A stretch of DNA of 64,000 bases from Burkholderia sp. 4M9327F10. Lineage in GTDB: Bacteria; Pseudomonadota; Gammaproteobacteria; Burkholderiales; Burkholderiaceae. Made by a program: the position numbers and the translations under genes. Below the pieces are notes generated by a model. The model was not told where the DNA came from and did no database searches. It saw nothing but the letters and a program-made list of their open reading frames with translations. The stretch spans positions 1 through 64,000 of the forward strand of contig NZ_SCNV01000001.1 in NCBI RefSeq assembly GCF_005503145.1. Direction: 5' to 3'. Position 1 is the stretch's first letter; every line of letters starts with the position of its first letter. Shown one piece after another: positions 1-8,991 of the stretch.

Positions 1-1322
1 ACCCCACCCGGCCCATCGCCCAACGCGACCTCAGCCAGATGCGCGCGGGCGATTTCCCGCACGATAGATAACCCCAGCCCGCTACCCTGTTCGCCGGAGA
101 CCCGGAAGAAAGGCTCGAACACACGATCGCGTAACTCAGGCGCAATACCCGGCCCCTCGTCGTTAATGGTGAGCACCACGCGTCCATCCGTTGTGTGGAC
201 CTCGAGCGCCACGTGCCCGCCCGCAGGCGTATAGCGAATCGCGTTATCGAGCAGATTGAACAGCAGCACGGACAGCAGCGGTTCATTGCCCATGACCTGC
301 GCAGGCTCATCGAGCCGTGCCGACAGTTCGACCTGGCGGCGCTGCGCAAGCAACGCAAGCTGTTCGATCGTTGCGGTCGCAACCTCCCGCAAATCGACGG
401 GCGCACCTTCAAACTCGGCGTAGTCCGCCGCTTCCGCCTGAGCGAGCAGCAACAACTGGTTCGTCAGCGCCACCAGCGAAAGGTTGCTGCGGTGCATGGC
501 CAGCAGTGTCTCTTTGAGCTGAACGAGATCGTCCTGGCGTCGTGCGTATTGCAGTTGCGTGCCGAGCAAGGTGAGTGGCGTGCGCAGTTGATGGGCCGCA
601 TCCGCAATGAAGCGCCGCTGCATGGCGGTCTTGCGCTCGATGATATCGAGGCACTGGTTGAACGCACTGACAATCGGCCGCAGTTCATTGCGCAGCGGAT
701 CGGCCTGCACCCGCAGCGAGGCATTCGGCGCGCGCACCAGCATCTCCTTCGCAAGCCGCATCAACGGACGCAGTTCGAACGTCAGTCCGACGCACACCAG
801 CACCACTGCAATCGCCACGATGCCGGCGAAATGCAGCATCTGCGGTCGCCATAGCGCGGTGGCTGTCGCATCGCGCTGCATCAGCGTACGTCCCACCGAT
901 ACCACGATCCGCCTCGTCGCACCCGAGTCGTACATGGGCCGGATCAGCGACACCGCGCGAATCGGGTGTCCGCTCACGGTCGCGTCATACCAGAGCGGTG
1001 CGTCGCCCGGCACACGCAGCGGGAAATCCGAGGTGCCCGCAATCGTCGCGCCGGCCACTTCGCGAATGCTGAAAAAAACCTCGTCACCGGCTGGCGTGCT
1101 CAGAATTTCGATTGCGCTGGGCGAGATCTCCGCGTGCAGATAGCCGCTCTCCCACTGGATATCACCCGCCATCACGCGCGCCGACGACAGCAAGGCTTCA
1201 TCCTGCAACAGGCTCGCCGTGCGCTGCGCGTTATCGCGTGCGATCAGTCCCGCTGCGATGACGTACACCGTCATCGGCAGCAGCATCCACAGCAGCAGCC
1301 TGAGCCGCAGGCTATTCGTCAT
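1..1322 (-). CDS. TctE/QseC-like sensor histidine kinase (3' end cut by window edge)
   Basis: Reading the minus strand from an ATG at 1322 gives an uninterrupted frame of about 440 codons running off the left edge, so the C-terminus is missing. A transmembrane segment sits at about residues 8-28, followed by a periplasmic domain and a second membrane segment at about 165-183. The H-box DAAHQLRTPL places the phosphorylated His at 244. An N-box (LFNLLDNAIRYTP), a G1 box (NDEGPGI) and a G2 box (GSGLGLSIV) follow. The start overlaps the end of the response regulator gene by 11 bp, so the two are surely co-translated. The layout and the neighbouring carboxylate symporter suggest a tricarboxylate sensor of the TctE type. 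The kinase assignment is firm; the ligand is inferred. Confidence 0.93.
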   Translation of the reverse strand, partial: MTNSLRLRLLLWMLLPMTVYVIAAGLIARDNAQRTASLLQDEALLSSARVMAGDIQWESGYLHAEISPSAIEILSTPAGDEVFFSIREVAGATIAGTSDFPLRVPGDAPLWYDATVSGHPIRAVSLIRPMYDSGATRRIVVSVGRTLMQRDATATALWRPQMLHFAGIVAIAVVLVCVGLTFELRPLMRLAKEMLVRAPNASLRVQADPLRNELRPIVSAFNQCLDIIERKTAMQRRFIADAAHQLRTPLTLLGTQLQYARRQDDLVQLKETLLAMHRSNLSLVALTNQLLLLAQAEAADYAEFEGAPVDLREVATATIEQLALLAQRRQVELSARLDEPAQVMGNEPLLSVLLFNLLDNAIRYTPAGGHVALEVHTTDGRVVLTINDEGPGIAPELRDRVFEPFFRVSGEQGSGLGLSIVREIARAHLAEVALGDGPGG

Positions 1323-1989
1323 CGGCGCCGTCTTCCAGCAGATAGCCGAGGCCGCGTAGCGTGATGATGGTCGCGGTGCTCTTTTCCAGCTTCTTGCGCA
1401 GCCGTGACACGTAGATCTCGATAGCGTCTTCGCTGGTGAACGTGTCCGCGTTGCTGAGCGAGTCCGCCAGCATGGTCTTCGCCACGGTCTTCTTGGCGCG
1501 CAGGATCAGCGCCTCGAGCACCGCGTGCTCGCGCGGCGTCAAGGCCAGCGGCTCACCTTCGACGGCAAACTGGCAGCGGTCCATGTCGTAGGTGAGATTG
1601 CCGCATTTGAGCCGGTTCGAGCGCGACGACGATTGCCGCCGCGCGAGCACCTTCACACGCGCAACCAGCTCACGCGCGTCGAAGGGCTTCACAATGTAGT
1701 CGTCGGCGCCGGCGCCGAGACACACCACCTTCTCGTCGACCGCGCCGGTTGCCGTCAGGATCAGCACCGGGGTCGCGTCGCCGCGCTCGCGCATGCGGCG
1801 CAACACGCTCTTGCCGGACAGATGAGGCAGATTCAGATCGAGCAGCACGACGTCGTAGGGCACCGCGCGTAGCGACACCTCAGCGGCTTCGCCGTCGCTC
1901 ACGCGGTCCAGCATGAAGCCGTCATCCTGCAGAATTCGCGCAAGCCAGTGCGCCAGCTGATCGTTATCTTCGACGAGCAGTAACCTCAT
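1312..1989 (-). CDS. OmpR/TctD-family response regulator
   Basis: The 225-residue protein has an N-terminal receiver (MRLLLVEDN) with acidic residues E7/D8, phospho-acceptor D51 in VVLLDLNLP and the conserved Lys in YIVKPF. A winged-helix OmpR DNA-binding domain follows, ending in the wing motif TLRGLGYLL. I chose the ATG at 1989 because the receiver begins there and GGGGA lies 8 bases upstream. An in-frame ATG at 2013 overlaps the stop of the upstream transporter gene (ATGA) and would add 8 residues. It sits between the transporter and the kinase in one operon and probably controls that transporter in response to a carboxylic acid. Confidence 0.94.
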   Translation of the reverse strand: MRLLLVEDNDQLAHWLARILQDDGFMLDRVSDGEAAEVSLRAVPYDVVLLDLNLPHLSGKSVLRRMRERGDATPVLILTATGAVDEKVVCLGAGADDYIVKPFDARELVARVKVLARRQSSSRSNRLKCGNLTYDMDRCQFAVEGEPLALTPREHAVLEALILRAKKTVAKTMLADSLSNADTFTSEDAIEIYVSRLRKKLEKSTATIITLRGLGYLLEDGADDE

Positions 1990-2009
1990 CGCATCTATCC
2001 CCAAAGCGT

Positions 2010-3335
2010 TCATGCCGTTCTGTACTTCTCCCGCGCACTGGCCGAACGGTACAGAACCAGGGTCGCGGTGACCCCGCACAGCGCGGCAAATGACATCCAG
2101 CCTCCCGGCGAAGCCTTGTCACCGGTAGTATGAATCAGCCAGGTCGAGATGGCCGGCGTAAATCCGCCAATCACCGTGGCGAGACTGTACGCCATCGAGA
2201 ACCCGGTGGTCCGCACATTCACCGGCATCAACTCGGTCAGCGCGACGACCATGGCGCCGTTGTACCACGCGTACAGCAGCGACAGCCACAGCTCAACCAT
2301 CAGAAGACGCTCGAACGACGGTTGCGCCACCATCCAGCGCATGACCGGATACGCGGTGAGAATCGCGAGTGCGGTGCAAGCCAGCAGCACCGGGCGGCGG
2401 CCGACGCGGTCGGAGACGGCGCCGGCAATCGGCAACCAGATAAAGTTCGATACGCCGACGCACACCGTGACCAGCAGCGCATCCATCGACGTCAGCTTCA
2501 GCACGACCTTACCGAAGGTCGGCGTGTAGGCGGTGATCAGATAGAACGAAGCCGTCGTCATGATGACGAGCCCCATGCCGGCGAGGATAAGCCCCGAGTG
2601 CTGCAGCATCGAGCGGGCGATCTCGCCGATGCTCGGATGATGGCGGCGCGCCGCGAACTCTTCAGTCTCCTGCAGCGAGCGGCGCACGTAAAACAGGAAC
2701 GGCACGATCAGGCAGCCGACCACAAACGGAATACGCCAGCCCCATGCGTTCATCTCGGACGCGGGAATCAGGCGGTTCAGCAGCACGCCGAGCGAGGCCG
2801 CAAACACCACGGCCACCTGCTGGCTCGCCGACTGCCACGAGCAATAGAAGCCCTTGTTGCCCTTGGACGCGATCTCCGAAAGATAGACCGACACGCCACC
2901 CAGCTCGACCCCGGCGGAAAAGCCTTGCAACAGGCGGCCAAACAGAACGACGGCGGGGGCAATGAGACCGACCTGCGCATAGCTCGGCACAAACGCGACG
3001 CACGCGGTGCCCACCGCCATCAGCATCAGCGAAAGGATCAAGCCCTTGCGGCGGCCGTGACGGTCGATGTAGGCGCCCAGCACGAGTGCCCCAATAGGAC
3101 GCATCAGGAAGCCGGCGCCGAATACGGACAGCGCCAGCATCAGCGAGGCGAATTCGTTGCCGGTCGGAAAGAACGTGGCTGCGATCGCGGCCGCGTAATA
3201 GCCGTACACGGTGAAGTCGTACATCTCGAGAAAATTGCCGCTCGTCACGCGCAGCACCGAGCGCACGCGCGATTCTCTTGAGGCGGCCGGTGCGGCTACA
3301 GCCGCCGTTTCGCTCGATGAAGATAAGGATGTCAT
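2010..3335 (-). CDS. MFS transporter, metabolite:H+ symporter (citrate/tricarballylate type)
   Basis: The 441-residue inner-membrane protein has about twelve hydrophobic segments. It carries the MHS-family opening [18 protein letters not shown], the MFS loop motif DRHGRRKGL between helices 2 and 3, and a second copy ([11 protein letters not shown]) in the C-terminal half. The MHS subfamily moves citrate, tricarballylate, alpha-ketoglutarate and similar acids with protons; the N-terminal motif is closest to the citrate/tricarballylate branch, though the substrate is not proven. It is first in an operon with the TctD/TctE-like pair, with a stop/start overlap at 2010-2013, so the signal pair probably senses the compound this protein imports. 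Confidence 0.9.
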   Translation of the reverse strand: MTSLSSSSETAAVAAPAASRESRVRSVLRVTSGNFLEMYDFTVYGYYAAAIAATFFPTGNEFASLMLALSVFGAGFLMRPIGALVLGAYIDRHGRRKGLILSLMLMAVGTACVAFVPSYAQVGLIAPAVVLFGRLLQGFSAGVELGGVSVYLSEIASKGNKGFYCSWQSASQQVAVVFAASLGVLLNRLIPASEMNAWGWRIPFVVGCLIVPFLFYVRRSLQETEEFAARRHHPSIGEIARSMLQHSGLILAGMGLVIMTTASFYLITAYTPTFGKVVLKLTSMDALLVTVCVGVSNFIWLPIAGAVSDRVGRRPVLLACTALAILTAYPVMRWMVAQPSFERLLMVELWLSLLYAWYNGAMVVALTELMPVNVRTTGFSMAYSLATVIGGFTPAISTWLIHTTGDKASPGGWMSFAALCGVTATLVLYRSASAREKYRTA

Positions 3336-3428
3336 GATGTGATGGCCTCAGTGGTGAGGGACGAGCCCGTCCTCGGTGGATCTCAAGGCCACCGAATGAG
3401 GCTCCGTTACAGGTGGAAACGTGACGGA

Positions 3429-4418
3429 TCAGCCGATCGTCATCACGGACTTGCCCAGTTGACGACGCGACTCCAGCGCTTCATGCGCGGCTTCAACGTT
3501 GTCGAGCGTATAGCGGCCGCTGATTTCGATCTGCAGCGTACCGTCCAGCAAGGCCGCGAAAATTTCGTCGGCGCGGCGCTGCACCGTGCCGGCATCCGCA
3601 AGATGATCCGCAAGACGTGGACGCGTGAGGAACAGCGAGCCGGCCTCACCCAGTTCGATCGGATCGAGATCGTTCAGGGAGCCCGAGACCGAGCCGTAGT
3701 TCACCACGAGGCCGCGGGTCCGGGTGGCCCTGAAACTGTCTCGCAGGGTCGCACGGCCCACCGCGTCGAACACGACATCGACGCCACGTCCGCCGGTCGC
3801 CTCGCGCACGCGCTCGGCAAAGCGGCCCTCGTCGTAGAGCATCACGTGATCGGCGCCATGCTGGCGCGCAACCTCAGCCTTCGCTTCGCTGCTGGTGGTG
3901 GCATAGACCGTCACGCCGCGCCGCTTGGCAAGCTGCACCAGCAACTGCCCAATGCCGCCCGAAGCGGCGTGCACGAGGCAGGTGCTGCCCGCGCTCAGCT
4001 GCGCGACATCCTCCAGCAGATAGTGCGCGGTCGATCCCTGGAAAATCGCCGCTGCCGCGAGATCCAGCGGAACGGCTGCCGGGATGTGCGCGGCGCGCGC
4101 CGCCGGTACCACCGCATATTCCGCATAGGCGCCCCAGGAGATGCACCACGCGACCCGGTCGCCGCGCTTGAACGAGGTCACATTCGCTCCCGTTGCAACC
4201 ACCTCGCCGGCTCCCTCCATCCCCAGCGTGCAAGGCAACCTGACCGGATAGGTGCGGGAGGTCTTGTACTTGCCCTGCCGCGTATGAACATCCATGAAGT
4301 TGATGCCCGCGCACCCTACCCGGACCAGAACGTCATCGGGACCGGGTGCCGGGATATCCAGGTCGACTCGCTGCAGTACTTCCGGCCCTCCGTACTCTTC
4401 GATGCGTATGGCTTTCAT
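3429..4418 (-). CDS. NAD(P)H:quinone oxidoreductase, MDR superfamily
   Basis: The 329-residue protein begins MKAIRIEEYGGPEVL, typical of quinone oxidoreductases in the medium-chain dehydrogenase family. A GroES-like domain occupies roughly residues 1-120 and carries the GINFMDVHTRQG signature. A Rossmann domain follows with the glycine motif AASGGIGQLL and the downstream motif GADHVMLYDEG. The Cys/His zinc ligands of alcohol dehydrogenases are absent, as expected for zinc-free QOR enzymes. It lies 68 bp downstream of the binding-protein gene in the same direction and 93 bp upstream of the transporter start, so a shared transcript is possible. The physiological substrate is not evident. Confidence 0.9.
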   Translation of the reverse strand: MKAIRIEEYGGPEVLQRVDLDIPAPGPDDVLVRVGCAGINFMDVHTRQGKYKTSRTYPVRLPCTLGMEGAGEVVATGANVTSFKRGDRVAWCISWGAYAEYAVVPAARAAHIPAAVPLDLAAAAIFQGSTAHYLLEDVAQLSAGSTCLVHAASGGIGQLLVQLAKRRGVTVYATTSSEAKAEVARQHGADHVMLYDEGRFAERVREATGGRGVDVVFDAVGRATLRDSFRATRTRGLVVNYGSVSGSLNDLDPIELGEAGSLFLTRPRLADHLADAGTVQRRADEIFAALLDGTLQIEISGRYTLDNVEAAHEALESRRQLGKSVMTIG

Positions 4419-4486
4419 AGGTGCTGTCCTCTTGCTTGATGCGTATCTGTGCCTGCCCGTGCGTGACTCAATGCGTGTCGCGCCCG

Positions 4487-5506
4487 TCAGCGAGCCGGCA
4501 TGGCGCTGGCCTCATCGGCAAAGCGGTTGGTGTAGGTCCGCGCGAGATCGACGTGCCGCGGCAGGATCGCCGAGTCCACTGCGGCAAGCACGCTCAGCAC
4601 CGTTTGCGGCGCGCCGTCGGGCATCCTGCCGTCGCGAGAAAACGAGGGGATCGATCCAGCCAGCGCCTGGCGGTACAACGGTTCGTTCGGCCCGACAAAG
4701 TTCTTCGGCAAAGCGGCCATGATCTCGTCGGCGCTGTGCGAAGCGATGAAGGCGAGCGAGCGGGTCAGCGCGCGCACGAGATGCCGGGTCTCATCCGGAT
4801 GACTCGCCACCCACTTGCGCTGCGCATACAGACAGGCTCCGGCATACGGACCGCCAAGCGCCGCACGGGTGCCCTCGACCGTGCGCATATCCACCAGCAC
4901 CTGGGCGGCGCCGGCGTCGAGCAGCCTCGATGCGGTCGGCTCTTCGACCATGCCGGCGTCGATCGAGCCTTTCATCATGGCGTCGATAAAGCCGCTATCC
5001 GGACCGATAGGCGCCACCGTATAAGCGCTCGCGGCAATGCCCGCCTGCTGCGCGAGATAGCGGCTCAGAAAATAGGTGGAGGCGCCGAACCCCGTCACGC
5101 CGAGTGTTCTACCGCGGGCGTCGGCCATGCTCTGCATCGGCTGCGCGACTTTGGTCGACGCGAGTTCCGCGAGCCCCGCCGACTGCGCGAAGACGACAAC
5201 CGCCTCGACTTCCAGACCGCGGCTTTGCAGATCGATCGTATGGTCGTAGAAGCCCACCGCGCCTTGAATGGCGCCGGCGATCAGCTCGGTTGCGGTATCG
5301 ACGCCCGCGGGTTCGGACAGGATCTGCACGTCCAGCCCTTCGTCGCGAAAGTATCCGAGGCGCGCGGCCAGCGTAACCGGCAGATAGACGATCTTCGATG
5401 CGCCGCCCGTCATCAGCGTCAGCGTCGCGGCATCCGCATGCGGCGTTCCGAGCAGGAACGCACACGCGGTCGAGGCGAGCGCCATGATGCGGGCGAACGG
5501 TGGCAT
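4487..5506 (-). CDS. Periplasmic substrate-binding protein, NMT1/SsuA-like
   Basis: The 339-residue protein has a signal peptide of about 27 residues (hydrophobic core, then PHADA before the mature domain). The mature part, with KIVYLPVTLAARLGYFRDEGLDV, matches NMT1/THI5/SsuA-type ABC binding proteins that take up nitrate, sulfonates or pyrimidine precursors. The start was moved from an upstream GTG (5530) to the ATG at 5506 because AAAAGGAGA lies 9 bases before it. No permease or ATPase gene adjoins it, so this is an orphan component or works with a distant transporter. It is divergent from the carotenoid oxygenase gene, with a strong inverted repeat between them. Confidence 0.88.
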   Translation of the reverse strand: MPPFARIMALASTACAFLLGTPHADAATLTLMTGGASKIVYLPVTLAARLGYFRDEGLDVQILSEPAGVDTATELIAGAIQGAVGFYDHTIDLQSRGLEVEAVVVFAQSAGLAELASTKVAQPMQSMADARGRTLGVTGFGASTYFLSRYLAQQAGIAASAYTVAPIGPDSGFIDAMMKGSIDAGMVEEPTASRLLDAGAAQVLVDMRTVEGTRAALGGPYAGACLYAQRKWVASHPDETRHLVRALTRSLAFIASHSADEIMAALPKNFVGPNEPLYRQALAGSIPSFSRDGRMPDGAPQTVLSVLAAVDSAILPRHVDLARTYTNRFADEASAMPAR

Positions 5507-5670
5507 AGGGGGGTGTCTCCTTTTGAGCACCCGTCCGCTAGATACGGATCGCCTGGTGCTGTGCTTGCGTGGAGTATAAAAAACCGACGCCTTCTGCCTG
5601 CTTTCCGTCGCAACGAAATGTTGTGAGTGTTTACCCTCGCCACACTGCTACGGCATCTACACAGACTCTC

Positions 5671-5716
5671 ATTTATATCCGGGTGTTATTGACTTTATTT
5701 TTACCCGGATATAAAT
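5671..5716. promoter_or_regulatory. Perfect 14-bp inverted repeat enclosing a predicted promoter
   Basis: The arms ATTTATATCCGGGT (5671-5684) and ACCCGGATATAAAT (5703-5716) are exact reverse complements separated by 18 bp. A good -35 hexamer TTGACT (5689-5694) lies in the spacer. A TATAAA -10 element (5710-5715) sits inside the right arm, with 15-bp spacing. This is the layout of a repressor operator covering a promoter that would drive the carotenoid oxygenase gene starting at 5748. The repeat and hexamers are read directly; promoter function and the identity of the binding protein are inferred. Confidence 0.7.
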
Positions 5717-5747
5717 TGCAGCCCATCTGAACTCAGGGACAACAACC

Positions 5748-7079
5748 GTGGCTGCGTTAAACCTGAATACCGGCGCCACAGCGCCGGTCGTGGATGAAGT
5801 CGAGCTTGCGGATCTTCCCGTCACTGGGACGATTCCGCACGAGCTGGATGGCGTGCTGGTCCGCAACGGCCCCAACCCGCTGCGCGGGCAGTTTGCCGGC
5901 AACGACGTGCTGGACTGGTGGCCGGAAGACGCGATGTTGCACGGCATCGCGTTCAAGGGCGGTCGCGTCATGCGCTATTGCAACCGCTGGGCGCGTACCC
6001 GACGGTGGGCGCGCGTGCATCACCCTGAGCTTGAGCCGTCGCTGCTCGACTCCAACCCGAACGTCAACGTGCTCCAGCATGCGGGCGAAATCCTCGCGCT
6101 CGCTGAAGGCGGCGCCCCGCTCGCGATCACCGCTGAACTCGAAACGCTAGGCGCCTCGCGTCGTCACCTGGAACTCGTGGATGGCATGACCGCCCATCCC
6201 AAAGTCGATCCACAGACAGGCGAACTCATGACCTTTCGAGCCGATTGGAAAAAGCCGTGGCTACGCTATGGGGTAACGGACGCGACAGGCAGGCAGAGCG
6301 TCGACATCGAGATCGAGCTGGCGTCCCCGTCGATGATGCACGACATGGCGATCACCGCGAGCCGCAGTATTCTGCTCGACCTCAACGTTGCGTACGATTT
6401 CTCGATGCTGTCGCGCGGCTTTCGCATGCCATTGCGCTGGCACGATGAGCGCACGGCGCGCATTGGCGTCATTGACCGTCATGGTGGCGGACTGCGCTGG
6501 TTCGAGATCGCACCATGCTTTATCCAGCACGTGGTGAATGCCTACGATGCGGACGACTCGACCGTCGTGCTCGACGTGGTTCGATATTCCCACTTCTTCC
6601 GGCTCGCAAAGCACGCAACGGGTTTCGAGGACAACCCGCTCGGCGTGCTGTGGCGTTACGTGATTCACCTTGATAGAGGGACCGTGACCGGGCAGCAGAT
6701 AGACGACGCCGGCATCGAACTCCCGCGCATCAACGAAAACCGCATGGGCCGTCCCTACCGGTTTCTGTACGCTGCCGGGCAGCCGACCAACACCGAGATT
6801 CGAGGCGTGATTCGCTACGATCTCGAACGCGGTTCGATGCAGCGATACGGGGTGCCCGAAGGCGACCAGAACAGCGAACCGGTATTCGTGGCCCGCCCAG
6901 GCGCTTCAGCTGAAGACGATGGCTGGCTGCTGGTTTGCGTCTACCGGCACGCCACGCAGACGAGCGATGTGGTCATCCTCGATGCACGCGACATCGAAAG
7001 CGGCCCGCTCGCGACGGTTCATCTGCCCAGACGGATTCCCGCAGGCTTTCACGGCGCATGGGTGTCACAGGATGGTTAA
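5748..7079 (+). CDS. Carotenoid oxygenase family protein (RPE65/CCD-like)
   Basis: The 443-residue protein starts with GTG, 9 bases after AGGGA. It opens with the family motif LDGVLVRNGPNP. The four iron-ligand histidines of carotenoid cleavage oxygenases can be placed: TAHPKVD (about residue 150), MMHDMAIT (about 200), FIQHVVNAYD (about 262) and the C-terminal GFHGAW (about 436). Such enzymes split a carbon-carbon double bond of carotenoids, apocarotenoids, stilbenes or lignin-type phenylpropenes using Fe(II) and O2. No carotenoid synthesis genes are nearby, so a stilbene or phenylpropene substrate is as likely. At 443 residues it is slightly short for the family, but all four ligands are present. 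Confidence 0.9.
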   Translation: MAALNLNTGATAPVVDEVELADLPVTGTIPHELDGVLVRNGPNPLRGQFAGNDVLDWWPEDAMLHGIAFKGGRVMRYCNRWARTRRWARVHHPELEPSLLDSNPNVNVLQHAGEILALAEGGAPLAITAELETLGASRRHLELVDGMTAHPKVDPQTGELMTFRADWKKPWLRYGVTDATGRQSVDIEIELASPSMMHDMAITASRSILLDLNVAYDFSMLSRGFRMPLRWHDERTARIGVIDRHGGGLRWFEIAPCFIQHVVNAYDADDSTVVLDVVRYSHFFRLAKHATGFEDNPLGVLWRYVIHLDRGTVTGQQIDDAGIELPRINENRMGRPYRFLYAAGQPTNTEIRGVIRYDLERGSMQRYGVPEGDQNSEPVFVARPGASAEDDGWLLVCVYRHATQTSDVVILDARDIESGPLATVHLPRRIPAGFHGAWVSQDG

Positions 7080-7441
7080 AGTGCCGGCCAAAACGAAACG
7101 AGCGTGCAACAGCTGGGGTCAGAAGTCACTTAGGTAAGCAAACCACCTGTCCCTTTCCAGACATTACAAATAGAAAATTGCGGCCCGCAAGCTAGCTGAT
7201 CCATATGGCAATCTGGTGACTATTTTTTACCGCGCTTCGTTGCCACACGGAGGTGTCGAAAGATTTATCGATCCGCTAAAGTATCGGCTCAACAGGCCGT
7301 TTACCGTTTACGTAGGTGGGCCACGCCCTGTTGGCAACTTCTTCGATTTCGCTCGACATGTGCACGATACCGGCGGCGCGGCGCTCGTAGACCACGCTCA
7401 ACAAGTGACCGGCCGTATCGGTGTCCTATCAAAGGGTATTT
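7080..7441. other. Intergenic region before the KfrA-like gene
   Basis: These 362 bp hold no gene I can support. A GTG-started frame at 7216-7455 encodes 79 residues but has no recognisable domain and no clear ribosome site, and it overlaps the KfrA-like start; I treat it as non-coding. AAAGGG immediately before 7442 is the ribosome binding site of the next gene. Confidence 0.4.
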
Positions 7442-8890
7442 ATGAAAAGGGATGACGTCCTTGAGATCGCCAACCGCCTGAAGAACGAAGGGCGCGCAAT
7501 CTCTCCTGTCACCGTTTGTCTGGAAGCATATGGCCAGTCATTGCCGGAAATCGCGGAAACGCTCCAGCAATGGCGCGACGAAAGACTGACACCCGTCGAT
7601 GCGGGACTCGCCACCCTGCCGACGCCTGACGACTTCGGCGATGTGATGCGCGACGCCATCGAGCGTTGCTGGGCCGTGGCTCAAAAAGGGGTGCGCGGAC
7701 AGGTCGACGCGGAAATGCGCGCGCTGCGCGAGCGCACCGAACAGGCCGAGCGCGAAACCGGCATGCTGTACATCGATTTGACGCGCACGCTGCACGAACT
7801 GGAAGCCTATAAGCGCAAACTGGCCGAGTTCCAGCATGCCCCGGCCGGCGCAACGCGCCTGATCTCCCCGGTCGAAGAAAGCCCCGTTCCTGCGCTTGCC
7901 GCGCATTCGGCACCGGCCGCGAGCGAAGCGGCAGCGGAAACGGAAACGGAAAGCCATTTGTCAGCATTTGACGAACCGGCGCCGCACGTCGAAGAACACA
8001 CGCACGAGGCATTGCTCGACAGCGAAGCCGTGCACGAGCATGCGGTGGAAGAGCATGCGGTGGAAGAGCATGCCACGCTGGAGCACGCCGTGCCTGAGCA
8101 AGCAGCGTCAGAGCATGCCGAATTAGAGGACGCGGCGCCTGGGTTCGCTTTGCCCGAACATTCAGCGCCGGAACACGCTGCCCCGGAGCACGCAGCACTT
8201 GAGCATGCAGTGCAGGAATTTGCCGCTGACTCCCTGGCGTTCGACGAAACCGAAGCTGTGCATGCACAAACGGCGTTTGACGAACCTGCACAAGCGCCTG
8301 CATTCGGGCCGCATAACCCCGTCGAGCCGACCGAAGACTTTGCTGGCATCGACCTGCAAGACCCGCTCGCCGCTGAGCCGGAGCATGCCAACGCCCTTAG
8401 CGAGCAGTTGGCTTCTGCAGAAGCACGCGCTTCAGCCGCTGAGGCCCGCGTACAGGAACTCGAAGCGGAGCTGGCCGCCGCCGCTCAAGCAGCCGAAGCG
8501 GCCCAGGCCACTCAGGCCGCCCAAGCGGCTCAAGCCGTCCACGTGCCGGCAGCAGACGCCACCGCCGTACACGCAGCCCAGGAAGAAGCCGCGCAGCGTA
8601 TCGCCGAGGTGGAGCAGGCATTCGCCCAGGAGCGTCAGACGCTGCAAACGAAGCTCGACGAAGCAATCCTGCATTGCGCACAATGGAAGCAGCGCGCCGA
8701 GCAACTGCGCGCCGACTTCACGCCGCTCAAGGAACATGCCGCCTGGGTAAACGCGCAGTCGGTCGGCCGCAGCACGCTGTGCAGCAGACTGATTGTGGAA
8801 CTGGCTCGGGTGAGTCCGGGTAACCCGCTGCTGCGCAAGGAAGTCCAGCAGCAGATCGTCGATCAGGCCGCCCAAACCCACGCAGGGTAA
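7442..8890 (+). CDS. KfrA-like N-terminal DNA-binding domain protein with long coiled-coil tail and EHA repeats
   Basis: The 482-residue protein starts at the ATG at 7442, preceded by AAAGGG; an upstream GTG at 7421 has no ribosome site. Residues 1-110 resemble the KfrA N-terminal DNA-binding domain (RDDVLEIANRLKNEG, then ISPVTVCLEAYG). A helical stretch follows (RTEQAERETGMLYIDLTRTLHELEAYKRK as two blocks). Residues 185-270 are a degenerate five-residue repeat of the type xEHAx. A long Ala/Glu/Gln coiled coil fills the C-terminal half. KfrA proteins are plasmid DNA-binding filament formers; chromosomal versions in this group are uncharacterised. A strong terminator follows. DNA-binding is likely; the role is unknown. 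Confidence 0.82.
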   Translation: MKRDDVLEIANRLKNEGRAISPVTVCLEAYGQSLPEIAETLQQWRDERLTPVDAGLATLPTPDDFGDVMRDAIERCWAVAQKGVRGQVDAEMRALRERTEQAERETGMLYIDLTRTLHELEAYKRKLAEFQHAPAGATRLISPVEESPVPALAAHSAPAASEAAAETETESHLSAFDEPAPHVEEHTHEALLDSEAVHEHAVEEHAVEEHATLEHAVPEQAASEHAELEDAAPGFALPEHSAPEHAAPEHAALEHAVQEFAADSLAFDETEAVHAQTAFDEPAQAPAFGPHNPVEPTEDFAGIDLQDPLAAEPEHANALSEQLASAEARASAAEARVQELEAELAAAAQAAEAAQATQAAQAAQAVHVPAADATAVHAAQEEAAQRIAEVEQAFAQERQTLQTKLDEAILHCAQWKQRAEQLRADFTPLKEHAAWVNAQSVGRSTLCSRLIVELARVSPGNPLLRKEVQQQIVDQAAQTHAG

Positions 8891-8922
8891 GTTCGGCCGT
8901 CGGCAGCGCTGAGCAACACAAC

Positions 8923-8952
8923 AAAGGGGCGCCCAAACGGGCGCCCCTTTTT
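8923..8952. terminator. Rho-independent terminator
   Basis: A perfect 12-bp stem (AAAGGGGCGCCC at 8923-8934 with GGGCGCCCCTTT at 8939-8950) closes an AAAC loop and is followed by more T residues. It lies 32 bp after the KfrA-like stop and before the convergent acetyltransferase gene. The flanking A and T runs make it usable from both strands. Confidence 0.88.
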
Positions 8953-8991
8953 CGTTTAACGCTCATTCACTGCCCTGCGCGCCCCTCGCGC

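Noticed and set aside
195..1364. Plus-strand long open frames over the kinase and regulator genes
   Set aside because: They are complementary shadows of GC-rich minus-strand genes, with no domains and no ribosome sites.
2130..3281. A 383-codon plus-strand frame
   Set aside because: It lies wholly antisense to the MHS symporter, with Gln/His/Arg-rich nonsense composition typical of antisense GC-rich frames.
7216..7455. 79-residue frame upstream of the KfrA-like gene
   Set aside because: GTG start without a ribosome site, no recognisable domain, and it overlaps the better-supported KfrA-like start.
7442..8890. Integrated plasmid suggested by the KfrA-like gene
   Set aside because: No replication, partition or conjugation genes flank it, and composition does not differ from the surroundings.
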